DNA of 64,000 nucleotides from Paenibacillus sp. Root444D2. Its GTDB lineage: Bacteria; Bacillota; Bacilli; Paenibacillales; NBRC-103111. Positions 24,745 through 34,847 of this stretch are shown piece after piece (positions within the stretch are counted from its first letter, which is position 1; every line of letters begins with the position of its first letter). Location of the stretch: contig NZ_LMEO01000009.1 in assembly GCF_001426375.1 (NCBI RefSeq), positions 1 through 64,000 on the forward strand. The letters run 5' to 3'. The position numbers and the translations under genes are program-made. The notes under the pieces are model-generated. The model did not search any database. It saw only the letters and a program-made list of their open reading frames with translations, and was not told the DNA's origin.

Positions 24745-25851
24745 CTACGTGGAATTTTTCGTATAAATCTTTTCTAATTTGCTTGCTGTGGCTCGCCAAC
24801 TGAATTTTCTCGTTACATCTAGTCGGGCTTGCTTGGCCAGTCTTCTGGCCTTAGAAGGGTCTTTGGCTAGTTTAATAATTTCTTTGGCAAAAGCCTTCGG
24901 GCTTCGATACTTCGCCACTAAAAGTCCGTTATGCTTATGTCGAATAATTTCAGGAATCCCGCCATTTCTGGAGGCGATCGCTGGAATGCCGGATGCCATC
25001 GCTTCCACATTCACTAAACCAAACGCTTCATGACCTTGAGACGGGCAAACGAAACAATCCCCGGACTGATAGAAACGAGGCATTTGACTGCGTGAAACAT
25101 AACCCTTGAACGTTACTGGGATTCGGAGTGAGGAAGCTAGATGCTTCAAGTATTTCTTGTAGCTTGGCTTTCCGGTTCCGCCAGCAATTTTAAGCCTTAC
25201 TGAAGGGATGGATTTCATAACGATCTTTGTAGCTTTCATTAGTACGGGGATTCCTTTTTTCGGAATCAACCTACCTGCAAATAGAATGACAAATGGACGG
25301 CGACCGTCATTTGAATGTTCTTTCTTTTTACGAGGACGGAATTGAGTGAGATCAACGCCTAGATGAACGTAACGAACCTTATGGCTGATTTTTGGAAAGG
25401 TTCGTTTCAGGTGATTTTGCAGCGAAAGGCTGTTGCCAATAATGCGATTAGCCCCGCTGAGATCCCTTGCAGCTTGCTTTTTGGATGTCATTGGCGGGGA
25501 TATAAATGTCTTTGAATGCAAAAAAACAGAGATTGGCGTATGTGGGAATACTTTTCGCACCGAACGCACAAATCTAGGGCGATTATCGATTTGAATCCTA
25601 TCATAATGATGGCCTTTGACAGTCTTAAGTACATTAGATAAATAAGCTTGTTTATTGGCACCTGGGACTCGAAGAATCGTAATATGACCTAATCTACTTG
25701 TCTTTGGGTAGTTAGAACGCAGCCGACTTATTATGGTAACTTTATGCTTGGAGGATATTTTTTTGGCGATTTGGTATATACAATGCTCCACAGAGCCTCC
25801 GACGGGAGGAGGGACGGGAATTTGTTCAGGAGCAATAATCAGAATATGCAT
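24745..25851 (-). CDS. Family 4 glycosyltransferase (CotSA-like)
   Basis: GT-B glycosyltransferase, 368 aa, resembling spore coat protein CotSA. The N-terminal acceptor domain begins MHILIIAPEQIPVPPPVGGS, and the C-terminal donor domain has the sugar-nucleotide segment FAGRLIPKKG, the E-x7-E motif region EAFGLVNVEAMASG and PAIASRNGGIPE. It is strongly basic. ATG 25851 lies 12 nt after AGAGGTG; GTG 25866 is the in-frame alternative. It is co-transcribed with the short YheC/YheD gene. Confidence 0.85.
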   Translation of the reverse strand: MHILIIAPEQIPVPPPVGGSVEHCIYQIAKKISSKHKVTIISRLRSNYPKTSRLGHITILRVPGANKQAYLSNVLKTVKGHHYDRIQIDNRPRFVRSVRKVFPHTPISVFLHSKTFISPPMTSKKQAARDLSGANRIIGNSLSLQNHLKRTFPKISHKVRYVHLGVDLTQFRPRKKKEHSNDGRRPFVILFAGRLIPKKGIPVLMKATKIVMKSIPSVRLKIAGGTGKPSYKKYLKHLASSLRIPVTFKGYVSRSQMPRFYQSGDCFVCPSQGHEAFGLVNVEAMASGIPAIASRNGGIPEIIRHKHNGLLVAKYRSPKAFAKEIIKLAKDPSKARRLAKQARLDVTRKFSWRATASKLEKIYTKNST

Positions 25852-26052
25852 AATAAGAACTTTCACCTCTTGGCTTCATTTGATGTTTCCAGTTATCATA
25901 TTCAAAGGAAGTAAAGGGACTTGGAGTAAAGTCTACTTGCTAAAAATAAAATTTTTCGATCATTACCATATTGCAGCCATTTATAAAGTGGGATACACTG
26001 AGGCGACAGATTCTGATCTACTTAGAAAGTTCAATTAAGGAGCGATACTCTC

Positions 26053-28308
26053 TTGAAGACATTAATTATTGCGGAAAAACCCGATATGGGACGTAATATA
26101 GCCGCCGCAATAGAACCCAAAGCCAAAAATCTCAGGTCCCATCTAGAGGGTGAGCAGTACATCATCACCTGGGCGATCGGACACTTAATTGAGTTGGCTG
26201 AACCTGATCAATATGATGATAAATATAAAAAATGGAATATTAATCACCTGCCGATTATTCCTGATGAATTTAAGTTGATTCCAAACCCGCGGACTTACGA
26301 TCAGCTTAAAGTGATTGCTGAGCTTGCGAAGAAATGCGACATGCTTGTCAATGCTTGCGATGCGGGGAGGGAAGGGCAGCATATCTTCTCGCTTATCCAA
26401 CGGCATCTTGGTCTGAAACAGCCTGTTAAGCGTCTCTGGATTTCCGATTTAACCTCGGAAACGATTCGAAATGGCTTCGCTACATTAAAGGACGGCGCTG
26501 AATACGAGAATTTAACGCGCGCCGCGCGCTCTCGCAGTGAAGCTGATTGGCTAATCGGCATGAATGGTTCTCGTGCATTTACAACTAAGCATAACGTATT
26601 GCTTTCTGTTGGCCGCGTTCAAACGCCCGTTCTAGCGCTTATTTATGATCGACAGAAGCAGATTGAAGCCTTCTCTTCGCTCAAGTTTTATGAGCTGGAA
26701 GGGCATTTTACACAAGGCGAGACGACGTATAGAGGCATGTGGCAGGGAGAGCGCTTGACGGATGGACCGAAGGTCGAGGCGCTTGCTGCCAAGGTCAAAG
26801 GGAAACCGGCACGGATTATCTCCTATGAAGTGAAAGAGACGAAGGAATATGCGTTTAAATTGTATGACTTGACGCTGCTGCAGCGTGAGGCGAATGGGAA
26901 ATACGCCTTCTCAGCGAAAAAGACGTTGGATACGGCTCAGGCACTCTATGAGAAGCATAAGGTCATTTCCTATCCAAGAACCAATTCCAACTATGTGACT
27001 GAGCAAAATATTCCGGAAATGCACAAGTCCTTATCTGCATTACAAGGAACGGCTTACCATGAGCTTGTGCAAGGGGCAAATCGTAATCTGGTGCATAAAA
27101 ATAACAAGTTTATTTGCAATCCGAGCAAAGTTGAAGATCACCATGCGATCCTTCCGACGAATCGCAAAGCATCAGGACTGAGTCCAGATGAACAGAAATT
27201 GTACGATTTGATTGTAAGACGTTTCTTATCCCAGTTTTACCCTCCAGCTGAGTATAAGGTTCACACGGTTATGACTGAAGTAGAACAAGAAATGTTTAAA
27301 ACAACGGTCAAAGAACTGCTCCAATTAGGCTGGAAGGTCATCTACGCCGATCAGAAAAAAGAAAAGGCGAAGAGCACGAAGGGCAAGGAGAAGGAAGAGG
27401 AAGAAGACGAAGAGGTTGAAGTAAATGAGCCTTTCTCCATTGATTCACAGGGAAATGTCCTTTGCCATGACGCGATCGTAAAGGAAAAAGATACGCAGCC
27501 GCCAAAGCATTTTAACGAAGGAACGCTGCTCAAAGCTATGGAAAGTGCCGGCAAGCAGATTGAGGATGAGGAGCTCCGCGATGCGATGAAAGATTCGGGA
27601 CTCGGCACTCCGGCAACTCGTGCAGCGACTATCGAGCGTCTCAAGAAGGTTGGCTACATTGACATGCAGGGCAAGAAAATCGTCCTGACCCAGAAGGGGA
27701 GAACGGTTGTTGAATTAATTCGCGGCGCGGGCATTGAACTGCTGACTTCACCTGAAATGACAGGGCAATGGGAGCGAAGACTGAATGAAATCTCCCGTGG
27801 TACGGCTTCGGACGAGCAGTTTATGCATAACGTCAAAAGATTCGCAACCCTTATCGTTGATAAGGTTCGCGTGCAAGCTAGGGCTTCCAAAACAGCTTTC
27901 GAAGGCGAAACGCCTCCTGCTAGTGCACCCAAACGCGGGTCTGTACGATCGAGTGCGGCTTCAGCTTCAGGCGGCACCAAAACAGCATCCGCCCCTAAGA
28001 AAGTGGCTCCTGCTAAACAAACAGATGGAGCTAATACGTTCCTTGCGACATGTCCAAGACCAGGGTGCGGAGGCTCTCTTTTCATGGGACGTAAAGGTTA
28101 CGGCTGCTCGCACTATAAGGAAGGCTGCAAATTCGTCATCTGGAAAGAAAGCTTTGGCCGGAATCTAACGGACGCCCAAGTTCAGGCGCTCGTAAATAAA
28201 GGGAAAACGACGAAGCTGAAGCTCGTACTTGCAGATGGTACATCGGCGGATGGACGAATCGTGCTGAAAAACATGGATACGGGAGAGCTCGGTACGGAAA
28301 CGGAGTGA
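26053..28308 (+). CDS. topB: DNA topoisomerase III (type IA)
   Basis: Type IA topoisomerase for decatenation and recombination intermediates, 751 aa. The Toprim domain is N-terminal (IIAEKPDMGR, DAGREGQHI near 102-110), the active tyrosine is in ISYPRTN near 307, and SVGRVQTPVL is typical. A Lys/Glu-rich insert (about 436-465) and an Ala/Ser/Lys-rich linker (about 615-660) precede a C-terminal zinc ribbon CPRPGCGG...CSHYKEGC. The usual REGE is REGQ here. The start is TTG 26053, after AAGGAG. Confidence 0.92.
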   Translation: MKTLIIAEKPDMGRNIAAAIEPKAKNLRSHLEGEQYIITWAIGHLIELAEPDQYDDKYKKWNINHLPIIPDEFKLIPNPRTYDQLKVIAELAKKCDMLVNACDAGREGQHIFSLIQRHLGLKQPVKRLWISDLTSETIRNGFATLKDGAEYENLTRAARSRSEADWLIGMNGSRAFTTKHNVLLSVGRVQTPVLALIYDRQKQIEAFSSLKFYELEGHFTQGETTYRGMWQGERLTDGPKVEALAAKVKGKPARIISYEVKETKEYAFKLYDLTLLQREANGKYAFSAKKTLDTAQALYEKHKVISYPRTNSNYVTEQNIPEMHKSLSALQGTAYHELVQGANRNLVHKNNKFICNPSKVEDHHAILPTNRKASGLSPDEQKLYDLIVRRFLSQFYPPAEYKVHTVMTEVEQEMFKTTVKELLQLGWKVIYADQKKEKAKSTKGKEKEEEEDEEVEVNEPFSIDSQGNVLCHDAIVKEKDTQPPKHFNEGTLLKAMESAGKQIEDEELRDAMKDSGLGTPATRAATIERLKKVGYIDMQGKKIVLTQKGRTVVELIRGAGIELLTSPEMTGQWERRLNEISRGTASDEQFMHNVKRFATLIVDKVRVQARASKTAFEGETPPASAPKRGSVRSSAASASGGTKTASAPKKVAPAKQTDGANTFLATCPRPGCGGSLFMGRKGYGCSHYKEGCKFVIWKESFGRNLTDAQVQALVNKGKTTKLKLVLADGTSADGRIVLKNMDTGELGTETE

Positions 28309-28320
28309 TAGGAGGGATGA

Positions 28321-29016
28321 ATGGTGAGCCATTTAACGAACGACTGGGCTTCTTTGTTGGGGTCAGAGTTGGAAGAGCCCTATTTCCATGAGTTGCAAAA
28401 ATTTCTTAATGATGAGTATTCGACACAAACCATTTTTCCAGGACAAAATGAGATTTATAGTGCACTTCATTTAACATCTTATACGAATACCAAAGTAGTT
28501 ATTTTGGGACAAGATCCTTATCACGGTAGAGGCCAAGCCCATGGCCTTAGTTTTTCCGTTAAACCGGGTATACCAACACCGCCATCTTTGCAAAATATGT
28601 ATAAAGAATTACAGTCTGACCTTGGCTGCTATATCCCCGATAACGGCTACTTGAAGACTTGGGCAGAACAAGGTGTACTGCTGTTGAACACTGTCCTAAC
28701 AGTGAGAGCTGATACGCCGAATTCGCATAAGGGAAAAGGGTGGGAACGTTTTACAGACAAAGTCATAACGACACTTAGTGATCGGGAGAATCCGGTCATT
28801 TTTGTACTGTGGGGAAGTCATGCACAGGCTAAGCAGCGTCTAATTGATACTTCGAAGCATGTAATCATAAAATCAGTTCACCCAAGTCCGCTTTCTTCGT
28901 ATCGCGGATTTTTTGGCAGTAAGCCTTTTTCGCAAGTGAATGCGCATCTTAGGGACTTTGGAAATTCGGAAATTGATTGGCAAATACCAAATTTATTTGT
29001 GAAGGAGCGGGAATAA
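28321..29016 (+). CDS. ung: Uracil-DNA glycosylase
   Basis: Family 1 UDG, 231 aa, removing uracil from DNA in base excision repair. The water-activating motif GQDPYHG is at about 62-68 (catalytic Asp64) and the minor-groove loop [10 protein letters not shown] starts at His187. GGAGGG precedes the ATG. It follows topB by 12 bp and shares an A with the start of the next gene (TAATG), so these form an operon. Confidence 0.95.
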   Translation: MVSHLTNDWASLLGSELEEPYFHELQKFLNDEYSTQTIFPGQNEIYSALHLTSYTNTKVVILGQDPYHGRGQAHGLSFSVKPGIPTPPSLQNMYKELQSDLGCYIPDNGYLKTWAEQGVLLLNTVLTVRADTPNSHKGKGWERFTDKVITTLSDRENPVIFVLWGSHAQAKQRLIDTSKHVIIKSVHPSPLSSYRGFFGSKPFSQVNAHLRDFGNSEIDWQIPNLFVKERE

Positions 29017-29321
29017 TGAGCGACAATAAAGAATTTATTTATGTCTTACGATTAAAACCTGCTTTTCTAGATCGCAGTGTTTGGACAGATAGAGAAGAAA
29101 AAATTGTTGAAGAGCACTTTCAATACCTCTTACAGTTGAAAGAGGAGGGGGAACTCATTTTAGCAGGAAGAACACAAACTTTTGATGAAAAAACATTTGG
29201 CATTGTTATCCTGAGGGTGGATAATGAGTTAGAAGCTACACTGATCATGGAACAAGACCCTGCTGTTTCTAATCAACTTATGACCAGTGAATTGTTTCCA
29301 TACAGTATTGCAGTTATGTAA
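29016..29321 (+). CDS. YciI-like protein
   Basis: The 101-aa ferredoxin-like-fold protein of the YCII family has the signature pattern FIYVLRLKPAF, a conserved His in EEHFQYLLQLKEEGELILAGRT, and DPAV near the C terminus. The function is unknown; some family members are dehalogenase-like or dehydrochlorinase-like. ATG 29016 overlaps the ung stop codon and has GAAGGAGCGG inside ung. Confidence 0.85.
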   Translation: MSDNKEFIYVLRLKPAFLDRSVWTDREEKIVEEHFQYLLQLKEEGELILAGRTQTFDEKTFGIVILRVDNELEATLIMEQDPAVSNQLMTSELFPYSIAVM

Positions 29322-29366
29322 TTAGACTGCCAGTTTTTCTGGCGAAAACTCAAAGGAGTGAATCCA

Positions 29367-31061
29367 ATGAAATTTCAAGAATTTAAGTACGAAAGACCCG
29401 ACTTTAACGCTTTTGAAATTAAATTTAAGGAGCTTTTAGAGGCATTTAAACGAGCATCTTCGTTTGGCGATCAGGACCAAGCGATGGAAGCGATCGTTAG
29501 CCTGCGAAGTGAGTTGGAGTCAATGGAGTCTATTGCGCGGATTCGTCACAGTGTAGATACAAATGATGAATTTTACAAAGCGGAGCAAGAGTATTTCGAC
29601 GAAATTGAGCCTTTATATCAAGGGCTAATTACCGAATTTTATAAAGCTCTCATTGAGTCCTCCTATCGATCAGAGTTAGAAGTCAAATGGGGGAAGCAAT
29701 TGTTCACGATTGCCTCCTTATCACTGAAAACGTTTTCGCCGGAAATTGTTGAAGATCTCGTACAGGAAAACAAACTGGCCAGTGAATATTCGAAGCTGCT
29801 TGCATCTGCGAAGCTCATTTATGCAGGGGAAGAACGAAATTTATCCCAACTCGTGCCTTTTCAATTATCAACAGACCGAAAAGTTCGTAAAGAAGCGAAT
29901 GATGTGAAATATAGCTTTTTTATAGAGAATGAAGCGAAATTGGATGAATTGTATGACCAATTAGTGAAGATTCGCACTCTCATAGCTAAGAAGCTCGGAT
30001 ACAACAATTTTGTTGAACTCGCATATGCTCGTTTGAACCGCTCTGATTATAATGCCACAGATGTGGATGTATTTAGGAATCAAGTTCTTGAACACATTGT
30101 ACCGGTGGCAACCAAACTAAAGGAGCGGCAGAAGGCTAGAATCGGCGTAGACTCGCTGCACTATTACGATGACAAGTTTGGTTTCGCCTCCGGGAATGCA
30201 ACACCTAAAGGCGATGCGGATTGGATTGTGGAACAAGCTCGTAAGATGTATGCAGAGCTATCCCCAGAAACGGATGAGTTCTTTACCTTTATGATCGATA
30301 ACGGTTTGATGGATTTAGTGGCTAAGAAGGGAAAACGCGTAGGTGGTTATTGCTCTTATATTAGTACATACAAAGCACCGTACATTTTCTCTAATTTTAA
30401 CGGAACTTCAGGTGACATTGATGTCTTAACGCACGAAGTGGGACATGCTTTCCAGGGCTATAGCAGCCGAGAGTTTCAAGTGCCTGAATATATATTTCCA
30501 ACCTTGGAAGCCTGTGAAATTCACTCGATGAGCATGGAGTTTCTCGCTTGGCCTTGGATGTCGTTATTCTTTGAGGAAGAGACAGATAAGTATAAATTCA
30601 AACATCTTAGTGAGTCGCTCTTATTCATTCCATACGGTGTTGCGGTAGATGAATTTCAGCATCGAATCTATGAGCAGCCGGAACTTACACCCGCTGAGCG
30701 TAAGTTAGTTTGGCGCGAGGTTGAGCGCAAATATTTGCCGCATCGTGTTTACGAGGATAATGACTATTTGGAAAGAGGGGGCTTTTGGCAGCAGCAAGCC
30801 CACATTTACAAAAGCCCGTTTTACTACATTGATTACACCCTTGCGCAAGTGTGTGCGTTTCAATTCTGGAAACGAGCTAATGAAAATCCAGAACTAGCTT
30901 GGGAGGATTACTTAAGACTTTGTCAGCAAGGCGGAAGTTTGAATTTCACCGAGCTTGTGCAAGTCGCTAAGCTAATTTCACCTTTCAAAGATGGCTGTGT
31001 GGCTTCGGTAATTGGTCATATCGACTCATGGCTTGATCAGGTTGATGATGCTAAGCTTTAA
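29367..31061 (+). CDS. pepF: M3 family oligoendopeptidase (PepF-like)
   Basis: Cytoplasmic zinc oligopeptidase, 564 aa. The metal motif HEVGH lies in LTHEVGHAFQGY near 355-360, and the third ligand Glu follows in LEACEIHSMSMEF. The tail FWQQQAHIYKSPFYYIDYTLAQ is a PepF-clade signature. ATG 29367 follows AAAGGAG by 8 nt. Its TAA stop overlaps by 3 bp the stop codon of the convergent phospholipase-like gene. Confidence 0.92.
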   Translation: MKFQEFKYERPDFNAFEIKFKELLEAFKRASSFGDQDQAMEAIVSLRSELESMESIARIRHSVDTNDEFYKAEQEYFDEIEPLYQGLITEFYKALIESSYRSELEVKWGKQLFTIASLSLKTFSPEIVEDLVQENKLASEYSKLLASAKLIYAGEERNLSQLVPFQLSTDRKVRKEANDVKYSFFIENEAKLDELYDQLVKIRTLIAKKLGYNNFVELAYARLNRSDYNATDVDVFRNQVLEHIVPVATKLKERQKARIGVDSLHYYDDKFGFASGNATPKGDADWIVEQARKMYAELSPETDEFFTFMIDNGLMDLVAKKGKRVGGYCSYISTYKAPYIFSNFNGTSGDIDVLTHEVGHAFQGYSSREFQVPEYIFPTLEACEIHSMSMEFLAWPWMSLFFEEETDKYKFKHLSESLLFIPYGVAVDEFQHRIYEQPELTPAERKLVWREVERKYLPHRVYEDNDYLERGGFWQQQAHIYKSPFYYIDYTLAQVCAFQFWKRANENPELAWEDYLRLCQQGGSLNFTELVQVAKLISPFKDGCVASVIGHIDSWLDQVDDAKL

Positions 31062-31990
31062 ATCATAGGCTTCACATGAGTGATTTGCAGTCCGCTGTCA
31101 CAATCTTTACCTGTTTCATAGGAGAGATTGCTGAGAACTTCTTTAAAGGCTTGGTAATCAGCCGAAGAACCTCGTTGTATGGCTTTTATGGCTGCTTGGA
31201 GGACGATTTGTCCATCTTCCATCGCGATATCCCATAAGTCCCAGACGCTGTATGTGTACGTTTCTTCTAAAGATGTAGGACAATTCCAAACCGTCTTGGC
31301 TTCGTTTAAATAATCAAGCGGAGCCGGATGTCTGGTATAGACAAAAGGCGATATTTGACCGAAGGTAAATAAACGCTTGATTCCTTTCGGATCGTGGAAT
31401 AAGCGTTGAGCTCGAATCATGTCCATGTAAGCATCGTTCCAATCCTTGTCAGTAATCTGTGATGCATGATCAGGATAGTGGATGGCGGCAGCGTGGGCAA
31501 GCGCAGGTACAATACCAAGGGGCAGAGCTTCTCCAACATATATTTCTTTCCATACAGGCGTATTGCATGTCTGAAGTCCAAGCTTGCGACGAACAATGAG
31601 TGTGTCCATAATAATCTCAAATCGTTGGTGATCCCATTTCTTGAAGCCTGATTTGTAAAAAACATAGGGATGCATGTTGCGGTCGAGAATATGGTGTGTA
31701 AGGAATCCAAGTGCATAAACAACAGCGGGATTATACAAGCCTCGACCTTGCATATGGGAAAGTAGATCCATCAAGAACGGACCGCATGCTCTCGCATGCA
31801 TGAGACTTCCCAATTGATTGAGTTTCTTGTCTTTTTTCCAAGGTAAGAAGTTATGATAGAACAAGAAATCGGGTCCTTGGCAGCCAAGGGAGAAAACATG
31901 TCGCATCTGCTTATCATTCAGCATATTGGCGTGCCCCAATTGGTTCATTAATTCTTGACCGAAAATCAGATGTGTCCAGATGTTAGGCAA
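31058..31990 (-). CDS. Zinc-dependent phospholipase C-like protein
   Basis: The 310-aa protein has the conserved zinc-PLC blocks near the N terminus: NIWTHLIFGQ, FSLGCQGPDFLFYH, and LGFLTHHILDRNMHPYVFYK, which carry His/Asp zinc ligands. There is no signal peptide, so it is not the secreted toxin type; such cytoplasmic versions are common in spore formers and their substrate is unknown. The start is TTG 31990, after AGGAGGGG; ATGs upstream have no ribosome binding site. Confidence 0.83.
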   Translation of the reverse strand: MPNIWTHLIFGQELMNQLGHANMLNDKQMRHVFSLGCQGPDFLFYHNFLPWKKDKKLNQLGSLMHARACGPFLMDLLSHMQGRGLYNPAVVYALGFLTHHILDRNMHPYVFYKSGFKKWDHQRFEIIMDTLIVRRKLGLQTCNTPVWKEIYVGEALPLGIVPALAHAAAIHYPDHASQITDKDWNDAYMDMIRAQRLFHDPKGIKRLFTFGQISPFVYTRHPAPLDYLNEAKTVWNCPTSLEETYTYSVWDLWDIAMEDGQIVLQAAIKAIQRGSSADYQAFKEVLSNLSYETGKDCDSGLQITHVKPMI

Positions 31991-32191
31991 TTGTGCCCCT
32001 CCTAATTTGTGATGTTCAAACATACATAGAAGAACCATTTTATTTTATCATAACGAGGAATTTCAGGGGCACATTTCATGAACTATTTGATCAACTAAGA
32101 GCTATTACGGGAGGAATCATCTTTAAATCGTCGAATTCAAACATTTGGTGATGGAAACCATCCATGTATGTTTAAGATGGGGGATAAATGA

Positions 32192-34390
32192 ATGGATATG
32201 CTTTCGAGAACGGAACCGTCATTTGCCACGGTATTCGAATTCACAACGATGGGCATGGCGATTATTTCGCTCAATGGACAATGGATGAAGATGAATAACA
32301 GCTTAATCGCGATAACTGGATATTCGGAAGAAGAATTAGTAAATACGGATATAACTACGATCTTTTTGCCCGAAGAGAACGACAAACTGCCTGGACACTT
32401 AGAGCAACTGTTGTCTGGGGATTTACGCTATTTTCAGATCGAACAACGATTGAAGTCAAAAGAGGGAGTAATCAAAAGGGTGGAATGCGGAATTTCGCTA
32501 ATTAGAAACTCTGACAATGAACCTCTTTATTATATGGCTCAGATGAAAGATCTCTCGATAAAGTCCGAGATGGAACTTAAACTTGCTGAGAGTGAGCAGC
32601 GGTATAATTCATTAATTGAGCATAATCCTGCGGGGATCATAACAAGTGATTTGAATGGTGTGATCATTAGTGTGAATCCTGCTATGGAACGGATTCTGGG
32701 TTACTCGAAGACGGATATGGTTGGACGGTCCATCCATCAATTCTGGGAGCAAGAGAAACAAGAGGATCCATCTGAATACCTGACCGATAGTGTGCTCTTG
32801 CAGACGGATAATTATATGCTTCGGGTTACGCATAAGAGTGGCGGCATGATAGAATTAGGCTTAAAAAATGTGCCGATTATTGTGAATGGGATAACGGAAG
32901 GCGTTTATATTATCGCTAGAGATATCACCCAGCATAATAAAGACCGTGAGTCCTTGAGAGTTGCGCAGCAGGATCTGCATGACACTGTTCGCAGACAGCA
33001 AGGAATGACCATGAAATTCAGACAAATGCAAGGGAAATTCATTCATACCTTATGTGACGGTGAACTTCTGTATAGGCTCGGCTATAAGCCATCGCATATC
33101 CTTGGCAACGGCTTATACGAGATATGGCCATTCTATATGGCTGTCAATATCGATAAGTATTATCGCAGAGCATGGAGCGGGGAAGAAAATGTCATGTATG
33201 AAGCCACATTCCGGGGGATTACCTATTTGACATCGTTACGTCCCATTTTTGAAAATGGCCGCGTGATTGAAGTGATCGGCTCTTGTGTGGACATTACGGA
33301 ACGTAAACAGATGGAAACAGAGCTTAGAGAAACGAAGGAGCTGCTGGAATCTTTTATTAATAATACAACAGATGCCATCTGCGTACTTGATCAACGGTTT
33401 AAGGTTATTTCTGTCAATTCCGCCTATGAGAAAGTATTTGGTTGGAATCAGGATGAGCTTCTAAACCAACTATTACCCATATATCCAGATTTCTTGGAAG
33501 AGCATCGTATAGAAATTCATGACATATTGAAAGCGGGTAATCAAATTTCTGGGTTAGAGACGGTTCGAGTTCGTAAAGATGGACAGCTCATTCACGTAAG
33601 TGTGACCAAAACGCCGATCAAGAATGAGAAGGGCGAGATTATCGGGTTTGCTGGTATTACGCGAGATATTACTGAACGGAAACGAACTGAGGAATTGTTG
33701 CGTAAATCAGATAAACTCTCCGTCGCTGGCCAATTAGCTGCCGGACTTGCTCATGAAATCAGGAATCCGCTCACGTCACTCCGAGGCTTCCTACAGCTGC
33801 TGCAGAACGATATGAAGGGAAAACAGCACTATTTTGACATTATGCTGTCCGAACTGGATCGGATTAATTTCATTGTTAGTGAATTCCTCGTCATTGCGAA
33901 ACCGGAAGCTATTCAATACAAAAAAAGTGATTTGATAAATATATTACAAACCGTGATTGCGCTGCTTGATACGCAGGCTAATCTATGTAATGTGCAGCTT
34001 TTGCTCGAGTTTGAGTCTGATATTCCGGAGTTCATTTGTTCCGAGATGCATCTTAAGCAATTGTTTATTAATTTGGTGAAAAATGCGATTGAAGCGATAA
34101 CGAAGGATGGACAAATTAAGATTACCGTTTCCATGCAGGGCAGCGGGATGATTCGAGTAAGGACTCAGGATAATGGATGCGGCATCCCAGAGGAGCGGGT
34201 CAAGCAATTAGGTGAACCTTTCTATACAACGAAGGAAAAGGGCACAGGACTCGGTCTAATGATGTGTTTCAAAATCGTTGAAGCGCACAAAGGCACAATG
34301 TCAATTCAGAGCCAAATTGGAGTAGGAACCATTATTGATGTGTTTTTGCCGACGCAGACGATAGGTAAGGACATGAGTGAATTTGAATAG
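32192..34390 (+). CDS. Multi-PAS sensor histidine kinase (KinA/KinE-like)
   Basis: The 732-aa soluble kinase has several PAS domains: about 15-130 (ATVFEFTTMGMAII), 140-255 (NSLIEHNPAGII), a diverged one near 265-370, and 385-500 (ESFINNTTDAI). HisKA has GLAHEIRNPLTSLRGFLQLL (His near 520), and HATPase has NAIEA, DNGCGIP and GTGLGLMMCFK. The HisKA sequence is that of sporulation phosphorelay kinases, so feeding Spo0F is likely, but environmental signalling is possible. GGGGGA precedes the ATG. No response regulator is adjacent. Confidence 0.9.
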   Translation: MDMLSRTEPSFATVFEFTTMGMAIISLNGQWMKMNNSLIAITGYSEEELVNTDITTIFLPEENDKLPGHLEQLLSGDLRYFQIEQRLKSKEGVIKRVECGISLIRNSDNEPLYYMAQMKDLSIKSEMELKLAESEQRYNSLIEHNPAGIITSDLNGVIISVNPAMERILGYSKTDMVGRSIHQFWEQEKQEDPSEYLTDSVLLQTDNYMLRVTHKSGGMIELGLKNVPIIVNGITEGVYIIARDITQHNKDRESLRVAQQDLHDTVRRQQGMTMKFRQMQGKFIHTLCDGELLYRLGYKPSHILGNGLYEIWPFYMAVNIDKYYRRAWSGEENVMYEATFRGITYLTSLRPIFENGRVIEVIGSCVDITERKQMETELRETKELLESFINNTTDAICVLDQRFKVISVNSAYEKVFGWNQDELLNQLLPIYPDFLEEHRIEIHDILKAGNQISGLETVRVRKDGQLIHVSVTKTPIKNEKGEIIGFAGITRDITERKRTEELLRKSDKLSVAGQLAAGLAHEIRNPLTSLRGFLQLLQNDMKGKQHYFDIMLSELDRINFIVSEFLVIAKPEAIQYKKSDLINILQTVIALLDTQANLCNVQLLLEFESDIPEFICSEMHLKQLFINLVKNAIEAITKDGQIKITVSMQGSGMIRVRTQDNGCGIPEERVKQLGEPFYTTKEKGTGLGLMMCFKIVEAHKGTMSIQSQIGVGTIIDVFLPTQTIGKDMSEFE

Positions 34391-34400
34391 CATGAATGTA

Positions 34401-34441
34401 AAAACCGCCAGGCCTGTCAAGTAACAGGAACGGGCGGTTTT
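34401..34441. terminator. Bidirectional terminator
   Basis: AAAACCGCC (34401-34409) pairs with GGCGGTTTT (34433-34441), with CCTGT/ACAGG inside. It lies between convergent genes. Confidence 0.88.
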
Positions 34442-34449
34442 ATTCATTT

Positions 34450-34680
34450 CTAGAAACGGATACTAAATTCATTCGTCTCTCTTGAATACCATTTTGTCAT
34501 TGAGGAGTCCTGTTCAGGATGAATTTGTACTTCATCAGGTGTATATTTTACGATAAAACCTGAATTTACCTGATAATAAACGCCTAATGAATCTAACGAC
34601 CAAACATAAACAGGTGTTTTTGTAAGAGCGGCAATGAAAATTTCTGTATCTGTTTCCAGTAGTTTGGTTCCGTAAATCAT
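34450..34680 (-). CDS. Hypothetical 76-aa protein
   Basis: Small soluble protein of unknown family (PVYVWSLDSLGVYYQVNSGF in the middle). AGAGGTG lies 5 nt before ATG 34680; GTG 34686 is in frame. It ends just before a bidirectional terminator shared with the kinase gene, which supports a real transcript. No function can be given. Confidence 0.6.
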   Translation of the reverse strand: MIYGTKLLETDTEIFIAALTKTPVYVWSLDSLGVYYQVNSGFIVKYTPDEVQIHPEQDSSMTKWYSRETNEFSIRF

Positions 34681-34847
34681 CTTCACACCTCTGTCTTATT
34701 ATTTTGAAAAAGCAGCGCTTATTAGTAGTGACAGCATGAGCTTACAAACAATCACAAACTGTTCCTTTTTTTTTGTGGTGTTTCGGTTTTATACCAAGTA
34801 CAATCAAAGTTGTGCAATTTTGAATACGATTGACAGGGAGAAGCAGC

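Noticed and set aside
25733..26038. 101-codon ORF antisense to the glycosyltransferase start
   Set aside because: It overlaps a real gene, has no ribosome binding site, and its 3' part is non-coding leader of topB.
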